DNA from: an uncultured Collinsella sp.
GTDB taxonomy: Bacteria; Actinomycetota; Coriobacteriia; Coriobacteriales; Coriobacteriaceae
DNA length: 18,044 nt
Assembly (NCBI GenBank): GCA_900542125.1
Contig: UQMO01000050.1
Location: 1 to 18,044, forward strand
Direction of reading: 5' to 3'
The notes beneath the pieces are model-generated. The model was not told where the DNA came from, did not search any database, and worked only from the letters and a program-made list of their open reading frames with translations. Below, piece after piece: positions 6,639-13,428 of the stretch (position 1 is its first letter; every line of letters begins with the position of its first letter). The translations under genes were made by a program, and so were the position numbers.

Positions 6639-7059
6639 GCGAAACCTCCTCGTTTTTACGATCGAGCCATGTCTGCAAGAACAGGCTGGCGGCGATCATG
6701 TCAATCTTGCCCCTCATCTGCTTTTCGTTGAGCCCCTGCTCTCGCAGGATTCGCTTGGCCTCCTGCGAGGACAGACGCTCGTCCTCAAACTCCAGCGGAA
6801 GGTCGAGCTCGTCGGCAATCTTTTGGGCTACGGCGGCGACGCGCTCGGCCTGGGGGCCGGGTTCACCGGCCATGGTCAAAGGACGTCCGCTTACCAGGAT
6901 ATCGGGCTCATAGTCCTCGACCAGGTAGCGAAACGTCTTTGCCATACCGGTGACCTCGGCAGCCGGAAGCACCTTGACAGGCATTGCCATCTTGCCATCA
7001 CGACTCGAGACGGCAATGCCAATCCTGGTCTCCCCTATGTCCAGTGCGAGCGCGACCAC
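6631..7059 (-). CDS. ruvX: RuvX/YqgF family pre-16S rRNA nuclease
   Basis: A 142-residue RNase H-fold protein of the YqgF group, which trims the 5' end of 16S rRNA in E. coli and was earlier proposed as a Holliday-junction resolvase. Visible motifs are the first strand LALDIGETRIGIAVS with catalytic Asp7, LVSGRPLTMAGEPGPQAERV, FEDERLSSQEA with an acidic pair, and KIDMIAASLFLQTWLD carrying the last catalytic Asp. The start is GTG at 7059, since an in-frame stop lies just upstream and the family opening residues follow at once. The ribosome site is weak. It follows alaS by 17 bases and overlaps mltG, in the very common alaS-ruvX-mltG block. Confidence 0.94.
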   Translation of the reverse strand: MVALALDIGETRIGIAVSSRDGKMAMPVKVLPAAEVTGMAKTFRYLVEDYEPDILVSGRPLTMAGEPGPQAERVAAVAQKIADELDLPLEFEDERLSSQEAKRILREQGLNEKQMRGKIDMIAASLFLQTWLDRKNEEVSHA

Positions 7060-7076
7060 AGCGACTACTTAGGTTC

Positions 7077-9734
7077 TTAGGCGCCGAGCGCGGTCTTGGC
7101 GGCCGCGAGGGCATCGGCGATACCGGCGGCGTTCTTGCCACCGGCCTGGGCCATGTTGGGACGACCGCCACCGCGACCGTCGACCAGGCCCGCAATCTGC
7201 TTGATCACGTTACCGGCGTGGAAACCGGCCTTCACGGCGTCATCGGAGCCGGCAGCGAGCAGAGCCGGGGTGCCCTTCTCGGTCACGCTGGCAACGACGC
7301 AGGCGACGGGGCCGGCGACCTTCTGGTGCACGGTATCCCAAACGTTGCGCAGGTCGGCAGCCTCAAGGCCCTGGAGCTCAGCGACGACGAGCTTGTAGCC
7401 GTTCAGCTCGACAGCGCCGTCGATGGCGCTGGAGATCGCATCGGAGGAGCCACCGGTGAGCGCCTTCTTGAGCTTGCCGGAAGTCTCGCGCAGCTCGGCC
7501 TGCAGGTTCTCCACGCGGGCGGGAACCTCGTCGACACGGCACTTGAGCGCAGCGGCGGCGGCGTCGACGAGCGCCAGACGGTCGGCCATGTAGTCGAGAG
7601 CGCCCTTGGAGGTCACGGCCTCGATACGGCGGACATTCGAGCCCGTGGAGGACTCGGAGATGATCTTGAACAGACCGATCTCGGCGGTGTTGGCGGCATG
7701 CGTGCCACCGCAGAGCTCGCGGGAGAACGGCTGGTCCTCGGCGCCTACGGAGACGACGCGGACGACGTCGCCGTACTTCTCGCCAAAGAGGGCGACAGCA
7801 CCGGCGGCCTTGGCCTCGTCGATGCCCATGACGCGGGTCACGACCGGCTTGGAAGCGAAGATCTGCTGGTTAACCAGGTCCTCGACAGCCTTGAGCTGCT
7901 CGGAGGACAGGGCCTCGAAGTGCGTAAAGTCAAAGCGAAGGTGCTCGGGCGTCACCAGCGAGCCGGCCTGGGAGACGTGCTCGCCCAGGACCTGCTTAAG
8001 GGCGGCGTCGAGCAGGTGCGTGGCGGTGTGGTTGCGGCGCAGGAAGCCACGGCGCTCGGCGTCGAGCGCGGCGGTAACAGCGGCACCGACAGTCAGCGTG
8101 CCATCGGCAACGTGCGCGACGTGGGCATACAGGCCGTTGTGGTTCTTGGTGTCGGCAACGGTCAGAACAACGCCCTCGGCGGAAAGCTTGCCGGCATCAC
8201 CCTGCTGACCACCCATCTCGGCATAGAACGGGGTGCGGTCGAGCACAACCTCGACGTCCTCGCCGGCGGCAGCGGACTCGACGGACTCGCCGTTGCGCAC
8301 GATGGCGACAACCTTGGCGCCCTCGATCACATCGTTGTCATAGCCGTCGAACTCGGTCGCGGCGACCTTGTCGGAAAGCTCGACCCACACGTCGTTGAAG
8401 CTGCCCCAGGCGTCGCCCTTGGCATTGGCGCGGGCGCGGGCCTTCTGGTCCTCCATGCAGGCAGTGAAGCCGTCCATATCGACGTCGTGACCAGCGGTGC
8501 CGGCGATCTCGACGGTCAGATCGATGGGGAAACCAAAGGTGTCGTGCAGCTTAAAGGCGACATCGCCCGGAAGCACGGCGCCCTCGGAAAGCGCTGCCAG
8601 AGCCTCGTCCAGATAGACGCGGCCGTTGTCGAGCGTCGTGGAGAAGCGCTCCTCCTCGGAGGCGACGATACCCTTGACGAGGGCGACGTTCTTGAGCAGC
8701 TCGGGATAAGCCTCTCCCATCTGAGCATTGACCTCGTCGATGAACTTGGTCAGGAAGGCACCCTCGATGCCCAGCAGGCGACCGTGGAACACGGCACGGC
8801 GGAGCAGACGGCGAAGGACGTACTCGCGGCCCTCGTTGCCGGGCAGGATGCCGTCCGAGATCATAAAGTCGACGGCACGGGAGTGATCGGCGATAATGCG
8901 CAGCGAGCGGCTGGCACCGGAGTAGTCATCGGCGTCATAGGTCTTGCCGCTGATCTCCTCACCGAGCTTGATGAGATGCTGCATCAGATCGCCGTCGTAG
9001 TTAGCGGTCTTGTGCTGCATGATAGCGGCCATGCGCTCCAGACCCATGCCCGTATCGAGGTTGCGGTGCGGCAGCTCCGGCATGGAGCCGTCCTCCTGGC
9101 GGTCGTACTGGGTAAACACGAGGTTCCAGAACTCAAGGAAGCGGTCGCAGTCGCAGCCGGGCTTGCAGTCGGGGCTGCCGCAACCGACCTCCTCGCCCAT
9201 GTCAAAGTATATCTCGGAGCACGGACCGCAGGGGCCGGTGGGGCCAGCGGCCCAGAAGTTGTCGTCCTCGCCCAGACGCGAGATGTGGTCCTCGGCAACG
9301 CCCAGGGAGCGCCACACGTCATGGGTCTCGTCGTCCTCGGTAAAGACGGTAAAGTACAGGCGATCGAGCGGCAGCTTGAACTCCTTGGTGATGAGCTCGA
9401 AGGCCCAAGCGCAAGCCTGCTGCTTGGAGACGCCGCCAAAGGAGAAGTCACCGAGCATCTCGAAGAACGACAGGTGACGGCCGTCCTCGCCGATGCAGTC
9501 GATGTCGTTGGTGCGGACACACTTCTGGCAGGAGATCGCGCCGATCTCCTTCATGGTCTTCTTGCCCTGGTAGTACTCCTTAAACTGGTTCATGCCGGCG
9601 TTGGCAAGCAGCAGCGAGGGGTCGTCGGGAACAAGGGACGAAGAAGGATAGAGCTTAAGACCGCGCTCCTCAAAGAAGTTGAGGAACTTGGAGCGGATCT
9701 CGGCCGTAGTCATTGACGGGTAGTCAGCACTCAT
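7077..9734 (-). CDS. alaS: Alanine--tRNA ligase
   Basis: AlaRS charges tRNA-Ala and edits misactivated serine and glycine. The 885-residue product is of full family length. It shows the class II aminoacylation core (about 1-440; SCQKCVRTNDID at 69-80, GDFSFGG at 95-101, MGLERM at 230-235), the editing domain with zinc ligands His569 and His573 in NHTATHLLDAAL and Cys675 and His679 in CGGTHAANT, and the C-Ala domain ending in DGRGGGRPNMAQAGG. ATG at 9734 is chosen because GAGGAG lies nine bases upstream; an in-frame ATG seven codons later has no ribosome site, and upstream in-frame codons run through the promoter and terminator region. It heads the six-gene operon down to the AroB homologue. 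No T-box leader was found. Confidence 0.97.
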   Translation of the reverse strand: MSADYPSMTTAEIRSKFLNFFEERGLKLYPSSSLVPDDPSLLLANAGMNQFKEYYQGKKTMKEIGAISCQKCVRTNDIDCIGEDGRHLSFFEMLGDFSFGGVSKQQACAWAFELITKEFKLPLDRLYFTVFTEDDETHDVWRSLGVAEDHISRLGEDDNFWAAGPTGPCGPCSEIYFDMGEEVGCGSPDCKPGCDCDRFLEFWNLVFTQYDRQEDGSMPELPHRNLDTGMGLERMAAIMQHKTANYDGDLMQHLIKLGEEISGKTYDADDYSGASRSLRIIADHSRAVDFMISDGILPGNEGREYVLRRLLRRAVFHGRLLGIEGAFLTKFIDEVNAQMGEAYPELLKNVALVKGIVASEEERFSTTLDNGRVYLDEALAALSEGAVLPGDVAFKLHDTFGFPIDLTVEIAGTAGHDVDMDGFTACMEDQKARARANAKGDAWGSFNDVWVELSDKVAATEFDGYDNDVIEGAKVVAIVRNGESVESAAAGEDVEVVLDRTPFYAEMGGQQGDAGKLSAEGVVLTVADTKNHNGLYAHVAHVADGTLTVGAAVTAALDAERRGFLRRNHTATHLLDAALKQVLGEHVSQAGSLVTPEHLRFDFTHFEALSSEQLKAVEDLVNQQIFASKPVVTRVMGIDEAKAAGAVALFGEKYGDVVRVVSVGAEDQPFSRELCGGTHAANTAEIGLFKIISESSTGSNVRRIEAVTSKGALDYMADRLALVDAAAAALKCRVDEVPARVENLQAELRETSGKLKKALTGGSSDAISSAIDGAVELNGYKLVVAELQGLEAADLRNVWDTVHQKVAGPVACVVASVTEKGTPALLAAGSDDAVKAGFHAGNVIKQIAGLVDGRGGGRPNMAQAGGKNAAGIADALAAAKTALGA

Positions 9735-9780
9735 AGAGGGAATCTCCTCGGTTTCACATCGAAACAGTTCACACGTAACG

Positions 9781-9808
9781 ATATTACCATCCCGCCGCGC
9801 AAGTGCAA
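9781..9808 (-). promoter_or_regulatory. Candidate alaS promoter
   Basis: On the minus strand TTGCAC (9808-9803) is followed after 16 bases by TAATAT (9786-9781), with TG one base before the -10 (extended -10 form). The leader would be about 40 bases and would hold the GAGGAG site. The -35 overlaps the T run of the terminator just upstream. Confidence 0.45.
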
Positions 9809-9836
9809 AAAAGAGGGCCGACATAAAGCCGACCCT
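9806..9836 (-). terminator. Rho-independent terminator upstream of alaS
   Basis: Minus-strand RNA of 9836-9814 folds as AGGGUCGGC-UUUAU-GUCGGCCCU: nine pairs with two G-U, a five-base loop, then CUUUUUU (9813-9807). The G-U pairs would be mismatches on the plus strand, so the hairpin was shaped for minus transcripts. It must end RNA arriving from the sigma-factor operon, which first crosses the small plus-strand gene in antisense. Confidence 0.75.
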
Positions 9837-9874
9837 ACAGCGAAAGTGCACGTTATTTAGGAGTATGCGATGCA

Positions 9875-9905
9875 TTGAAAAAGCTACTATAGAATTGCAT
9901 ATAAG
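9875..9905 (+). promoter_or_regulatory. Candidate promoter of the small membrane-protein gene
   Basis: TTGAAA at 9875-9880 and TATAAG at 9900-9905 lie 19 bases apart, slightly long, ahead of the plus-strand gene at 9928. The region is notably A/T-rich. Transcription would start around 9912, leaving a very short leader that still includes AAGGAG at 9916-9921. Confidence 0.35.
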
Positions 9906-9927
9906 ATTCACCCGGAAGGAGCGATCG

Positions 9928-10167
9928 ATGAAAAGCAAACGATTTGTCCTTAATGCACTTCTGGTTGTAGCACTTTTAGCGCTTTTGGCTTTCTCCTGCT
10001 GGTACGCAAACCAACCAGCATTTGGCTACGTATTGTATGCAGTAATGTCCGGCGATAAAGCCTATTACACTCTACGCGCAATTGACGTTCTCTTTTTCTA
10101 TGTAGCCGGCCCCTTATCAATCGCTTTGCTAGCGTTTCTTGTCATTTACAACTTCAAGAAACGCTAG
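9928..10167 (+). CDS. Small two-helix membrane protein, unknown function
   Basis: The only plus-strand gene in the window. It encodes 79 residues, starting at ATG 9928, six bases after AAGGAG, which decides this start over an ATG 21 codons upstream. The protein has two hydrophobic helices, about residues 7-24 (VLNALLVVALLALLAFSCW) and 52-75 (AIDVLFFYVAGPLSIALLAF and on), joined by a polar segment GYVLYAVMSGDKAYYTLR and ending in the basic tail KKR. The first helix could be read as an uncleaved signal anchor. I do not recognise a family. Codons are richer in A/T (TTA, CTT, TTT, GTA) than in neighbouring genes, suggesting acquired or weakly selected DNA. It converges on the AI-2E permease gene, and its last codons form half of a perfect inverted repeat. 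Confidence 0.75.
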   Translation: MKSKRFVLNALLVVALLALLAFSCWYANQPAFGYVLYAVMSGDKAYYTLRAIDVLFFYVAGPLSIALLAFLVIYNFKKR

Positions 10168-10168
10168 C
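10128..10168. repeat. 14-bp perfect inverted repeat across the stop codon of the small gene
   Basis: GCTAGCGTTTCTTG (10128-10141) and CAAGAAACGCTAGC (10155-10168) are perfect inverse copies with a 13-base loop. The right arm contains the last sense codons and the TAG stop (10165-10167) of the plus-strand gene. The convergent permease gene stops at 10174, only six bases on. Neither strand has a T run after the hairpin, so it is not a textbook terminator. It may act as a two-way transcription block or as a 3' mRNA stabiliser. Confidence 0.85.
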
Positions 10169-10173
10169 GGTGC

Positions 10174-11586
10174 CTATTTGGAATCCGAATCGTCCATGGA
10201 GCCGTCGATGCCGGTTTTGGTATCGTCGTCCGAGTTGGAGTCATCGTCCTTGGCGAAGGGATTCTTGAAAAAGCTCGTCGCATCGGGCTGCAGGCCCGAG
10301 AGCTTGATCCAGGGATTCTCGAGCTCGGGCTTGGGCATCGCCTGGGCCTCGGGCGCGGTCTCGTTGCCGATGAGCTCGGACTCGTAAATGAACGTATCGT
10401 CTCCAAGCGCGTCGTAGGCGGCGACCGGGTTGCCCTCGGCATCGCGATATGGCGTGCCCTTAAATACAGCGCCGTCGTATGCCACGAGCTGGCGACCGGT
10501 CTCGTTCTCAAAGTAGTAGACGAAAATGCCCTTGAGGGCCGCGCACAGCGGAATGGCGATGACCATGCCGATGGGACCCATAAGTGCCGAACCAATAACG
10601 AGGGCCGTCAGGCTCATGATGGGATGCACCTGCACCGAACTCTGCATGACCTTGGGGGAAATGACGTTATCGGTGACGTTTTGAGCCACCATGGTCACAA
10701 CGAGCGTCCACAACGCCAGCATGGGGCTGAACATAAAGCCAAGCACCGTGGCGATAGCCGCGCTTACCCAGGGACCGACAACCGGGACCAAGTGCATGAT
10801 GCCGGTAAAGATGGCCATGAGTGCCGCGTAGGGATGGCCAATGAGCGTAAAGCCGATAAAGGCGAGGATGCCACCGCAGATGGACGTCACGACCATGCCG
10901 CGCATATAACCGCCGACCGAGCGCGAAAGAATCGCGACCATAAAGCGGTACGAGGTCTCTTTTTCCTGTCCGATGATGGTACAGACCTCGTGGTGCATAC
11001 GGGGATAATCGCAGGCAAGCCAGTAGGCAAGCACCAAACCCAGGAAGATTACGAACAGCTGCGAGGCCGTGTTGGTGATCAGCGGGAACACGCCGCGACC
11101 GAGCTCAGCGGCGATTTGCGATACGTACTTGGACGCCACAGTAACCAGCGAGGACAGATTATCGTCCAGGTACTCCTTGAGCGGCGTGTTGTTGAGCGTC
11201 TTAGCGTGCGAAATCATCTCGTTGAGATCACCGCCCGCAACGCGAAGCTGCTCAGGCAGACGGCTCAGGACTTCCATAATCTGACCGAGCAAAATAGGCG
11301 ACAGGATGCAGACGACGCCGACGAGCACTGCCACAACCACGATCAGCGCGATGAGCGAACCGATGCCACGACCGACGCCGTGATGCTCGAGCCAGTTAGT
11401 GATCGGCGACATCACAAAAGCGATGATGGAACCGACAGCGAGAAACTCGATAACAGGCGCCAGGATACCCATAAGGTTAAAGATGACGGCTGCGATGACA
11501 ATGCAGCCAACGACAGCCCAAATGCGAAGCGTCAGAATACGAGTATCGCGCAGCGTGCGGTCGGTTTGTTGGGGGTGCTCAATCAT
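10174..11586 (-). CDS. AI-2E family (PerM-type) membrane transporter
   Basis: A 470-residue polytopic protein of the AI-2E/UPF0118 family. This family includes the E. coli AI-2 exporter TqsA and Na+/H+ antiporter-like members, so the substrate cannot be stated. About eight helices can be drawn: roughly 22-40, 44-60, 75-98, 165-190, 228-250, 252-283, 286-302 and 325-355. Between helices 3 and 4 is the usual amphipathic external domain. The family landmarks MHLVPVVGPWVSA (264-276) and NVISPKVM followed by HPIMSLTALVIGSALMGPIGMVIAIPL are present. A C-terminal tail of about 110 residues is rich in Asp/Ser and probably disordered in the cytoplasm; many family members lack it. ATG at 11586 overlaps the sigma-factor stop as ATGA, so its translation is coupled to the sigma gene. 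Confidence 0.9.
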   Translation of the reverse strand: MIEHPQQTDRTLRDTRILTLRIWAVVGCIVIAAVIFNLMGILAPVIEFLAVGSIIAFVMSPITNWLEHHGVGRGIGSLIALIVVVAVLVGVVCILSPILLGQIMEVLSRLPEQLRVAGGDLNEMISHAKTLNNTPLKEYLDDNLSSLVTVASKYVSQIAAELGRGVFPLITNTASQLFVIFLGLVLAYWLACDYPRMHHEVCTIIGQEKETSYRFMVAILSRSVGGYMRGMVVTSICGGILAFIGFTLIGHPYAALMAIFTGIMHLVPVVGPWVSAAIATVLGFMFSPMLALWTLVVTMVAQNVTDNVISPKVMQSSVQVHPIMSLTALVIGSALMGPIGMVIAIPLCAALKGIFVYYFENETGRQLVAYDGAVFKGTPYRDAEGNPVAAYDALGDDTFIYESELIGNETAPEAQAMPKPELENPWIKLSGLQPDATSFFKNPFAKDDDSNSDDDTKTGIDGSMDDSDSK

Positions 11587-12374
11587 GAACGAACCATCAC
11601 TCCGTCGGGGTCGATCTTGTCCTGTATCTTCTTAAGGGTACGGCGCAGCAGGCGCGAAACCTGCACCTGCGAGATACCCAGCTTCTTGGCGATCTCGATC
11701 TGGGTCATGCCCTTCACAAAGCGCAGCTCGATAACCTCACGCTCACGCGGCGAGAAATCGCGAATGGCTTCCTCGATCACCAGGCGGTCATCGGTAAAAT
11801 CGAGCTCGTTGTCGTCATCGGCATAGCGGTCGAGAATCGAGGGGGCATCATCGGAATCGGACGCGCCAGGAGCCTCGATGGGCACCGAGGTATAGGCCGA
11901 AGACGATTCCATGGCCTCCAGCACCTCGTCGACGGTCACACCCAGGTACTCAGCGATTTCTTCAACCTTAGGCGAGCGCTGCAACTCATTGGTGAGCTTG
12001 TCGGTGGCCTGGTTGACCTTGGCAGAAAGCTCCTGCAAACGGCGCGGCACGCGCACGCTCCAGCCCTTATCACGGAAGTGACGCTTGATCTCGCCCAGGA
12101 TGGTAGGCGTGGCAAACGTCGTGAACTCGAGTCCGCGCTCGGGGTCAAAGCGGTCGATAGCTTTGAGCAAACCCAGATAGCCGACCTGCATAAGGTCGTC
12201 GAGCGGCTCGCCGCGGTTCTTAAATTTGTTGGCAAGAAACCTTACCAGGTTCATATGGGACATGACGAGCTGCTCACGTGCGTCCGGATCACCGGTCTCT
12301 TTGTAGCGACGAAACAGCTCGCGGGTTTTCTCCTTGTCCCAAGCGGTCTTACCGCTCCGGGAACGTTCGGTCAT
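11583..12374 (-). CDS. SigB/SigF/SigG-type RNA polymerase sigma factor
   Basis: A group 3 sigma-70 factor of 263 residues. Region 2 is clear: SHMNLVRFLANKF (39-51), DLMQVGYLGLLKAIDRFDPERG (60-81) for core binding, and TTFATPTILGEIKRHFRDKGW (85-105) for -10 recognition. Region 3 follows at about 110-165 with the VRVPRRLQEL start typical of the SigB/SigF branch. Region 4 has the helix-turn-helix TQIEIAKKLGISQVQVSRLL (224-243). An acidic, Ser-rich linker (170-196) separates regions 3 and 4. It lies one base after the RsbW-like gene, like rsbW-sigB and spoIIAB-sigF, so control by that neighbour is the natural inference. The ribosome site is weak, which fits coupled translation. The regulon is not visible; a general-stress role is inferred from the DUF948 partner. 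Confidence 0.92.
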   Translation of the reverse strand: MTERSRSGKTAWDKEKTRELFRRYKETGDPDAREQLVMSHMNLVRFLANKFKNRGEPLDDLMQVGYLGLLKAIDRFDPERGLEFTTFATPTILGEIKRHFRDKGWSVRVPRRLQELSAKVNQATDKLTNELQRSPKVEEIAEYLGVTVDEVLEAMESSSAYTSVPIEAPGASDSDDAPSILDRYADDDNELDFTDDRLVIEEAIRDFSPREREVIELRFVKGMTQIEIAKKLGISQVQVSRLLRRTLKKIQDKIDPDGVMVRS

Positions 12375-12375
12375 A

Positions 12376-12753
12376 TTAGATATCCGCCTTGAGGTCGAGG
12401 AAAAGCGTCAGGGGCGCCGCAGTCTTTTCGTAGGAATCGCACACGCTCGCGAGGATGAGCTCGGCATACACCGCAGCCTGGTCGTCTTCATCGACCGTAG
12501 CCTGGTCGCCAAAGGTAATAGTCATGCCAACGTGGGTCTCATCGACATCGAATTTGATGGTGATGTCATCGCAGTCGACCGCGGTGCAACCAAAGATGAA
12601 AGCCTCCTCAGCAGCCATGCGGATGTCCTCGATGCGATCGACAGACATAGAGCACAGGGCAGCAACGTTGGCTGCCGTCATGCGCACAATGCGAGCGAGA
12701 CGCGGGTCACCGGCAACGGTCAGCGTGATAGGGCAGGTTGCTTCGCTACTCAT
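12376..12753 (-). CDS. Degenerate RsbW-like protein, candidate anti-sigma factor
   Basis: A 125-residue protein whose length, position directly before a SigB-type gene and overall pattern fit the RsbW/SpoIIAB anti-sigma kinases. The helix VDRIEDIRMAAEEAFIFGCTAV (38-59) occupies the N-box place. The expected N-box is EAxxNAxxHA, but here the Mg-binding Asn is replaced by Phe54 and no His follows. The G1 motif DxGxG reads FGDQATVD, and the GxGL motif before the last helix is missing (AAVYAELILASVCDSYEK). ATP binding and kinase action are therefore doubtful; it could hold the sigma factor without phosphorylating anything. ATG at 12753 has GAGGAG eight bases upstream and overlaps the DUF948 stop by eight bases. 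No RsbV-like antagonist is nearby. Family assignment comes from context plus partial similarity. Confidence 0.65.
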   Translation of the reverse strand: MSSEATCPITLTVAGDPRLARIVRMTAANVAALCSMSVDRIEDIRMAAEEAFIFGCTAVDCDDITIKFDVDETHVGMTITFGDQATVDEDDQAAVYAELILASVCDSYEKTAAPLTLFLDLKADI

Positions 12754-13333
12754 CGCAGGACTCCTCAGAGGTCTCGGCGGGCGTATAGGTGTAATACTGA
12801 GCCGGCTTGGATACAGACTTCTGACCATCATCGTCGCCCGCGGCGGCCTCGTCCTCGCCAATTAGGACGCGCTCGGTAGGCTGCTCGGCTTCTTCGGCGG
12901 CAGCGGAAAGCTTGCGCTCGGCTTCAGCTGCAGGAGCCTTCACCTTATTGAAGAGCTTCTGCACAGCACCGGCGGCAGAGTCGGTCACGCTCGACACAGC
13001 ATTGCTGGCCTCGGCCATGCTGCCCGTAACCTCGGAAATGTCGCGAACCACGGCTTCGACCTCTACGAGATTGGAGGTAAGGGCATCAACTGCCGTCTTG
13101 CTCGACTTAAGCAGCGGCTCCATCTGGGCAAGCGCCGGCGTAAGCTCATCGACAGCGCCATCGAGCTTTGCCACCACAGGCTGAGCCTCGGCGATGGTGT
13201 TGTTGAGGTCGTTCACGGTCTTATCGAGCGAATCAACGACGTCGCGGGTCTTGCGCAGTGTGAGCGCGAGCTCGATAACAGCCCACACGCCGGCAACGGC
13301 GAGCAGCAGCAGGGCGATTTGAATGGGACTCAT
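12746..13333 (-). CDS. DUF948 membrane-anchored coiled-coil protein (YtxG-like)
   Basis: A 195-residue protein with one N-terminal membrane helix (about 4-24, IQIALLLLAVAGVWAVIELAL), then a long helical region (26-125) with hydrophobic residues spaced for a coiled coil, and a charged Ala/Glu/Asp-rich tail (130-195). This is the layout of DUF948 proteins such as Bacillus YtxG, a SigB-dependent general-stress protein. The match between that regulon and the sigma factor two genes on is suggestive. ATG at 13333 has GGGAGG five bases upstream, the best ribosome site in this operon, so it is taken as the first gene. The molecular role of the family is unknown. Its stop overlaps the start of the RsbW-like gene. 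Confidence 0.82.
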   Translation of the reverse strand: MSPIQIALLLLAVAGVWAVIELALTLRKTRDVVDSLDKTVNDLNNTIAEAQPVVAKLDGAVDELTPALAQMEPLLKSSKTAVDALTSNLVEVEAVVRDISEVTGSMAEASNAVSSVTDSAAGAVQKLFNKVKAPAAEAERKLSAAAEEAEQPTERVLIGEDEAAAGDDDGQKSVSKPAQYYTYTPAETSEESCDE

Positions 13334-13428
13334 ACAAGCCTCCCGAAGGAATCGAAATACAGACGCTTTTCATGGTACCCCAAAGAAGGGGAAAGATACC
13401 CAAAGGGAATGTGCGAGGTCCCAAGGAC

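Noticed and set aside
6984..9716. Plus-strand open frame of 910 codons opposite alaS
   Set aside because: alaS on the minus strand is certain from its motifs. Antisense frames without stops are expected in high-GC genes, and the product shows only low-complexity Gly/Leu/Val/Asp/His sequence.
9735..9836. Possible T-box riboswitch ahead of alaS
   Set aside because: There is a terminator-like hairpin, but no AGGGUGGNACCGCG-type antiterminator or specifier stem, and the candidate promoter lies after the hairpin.
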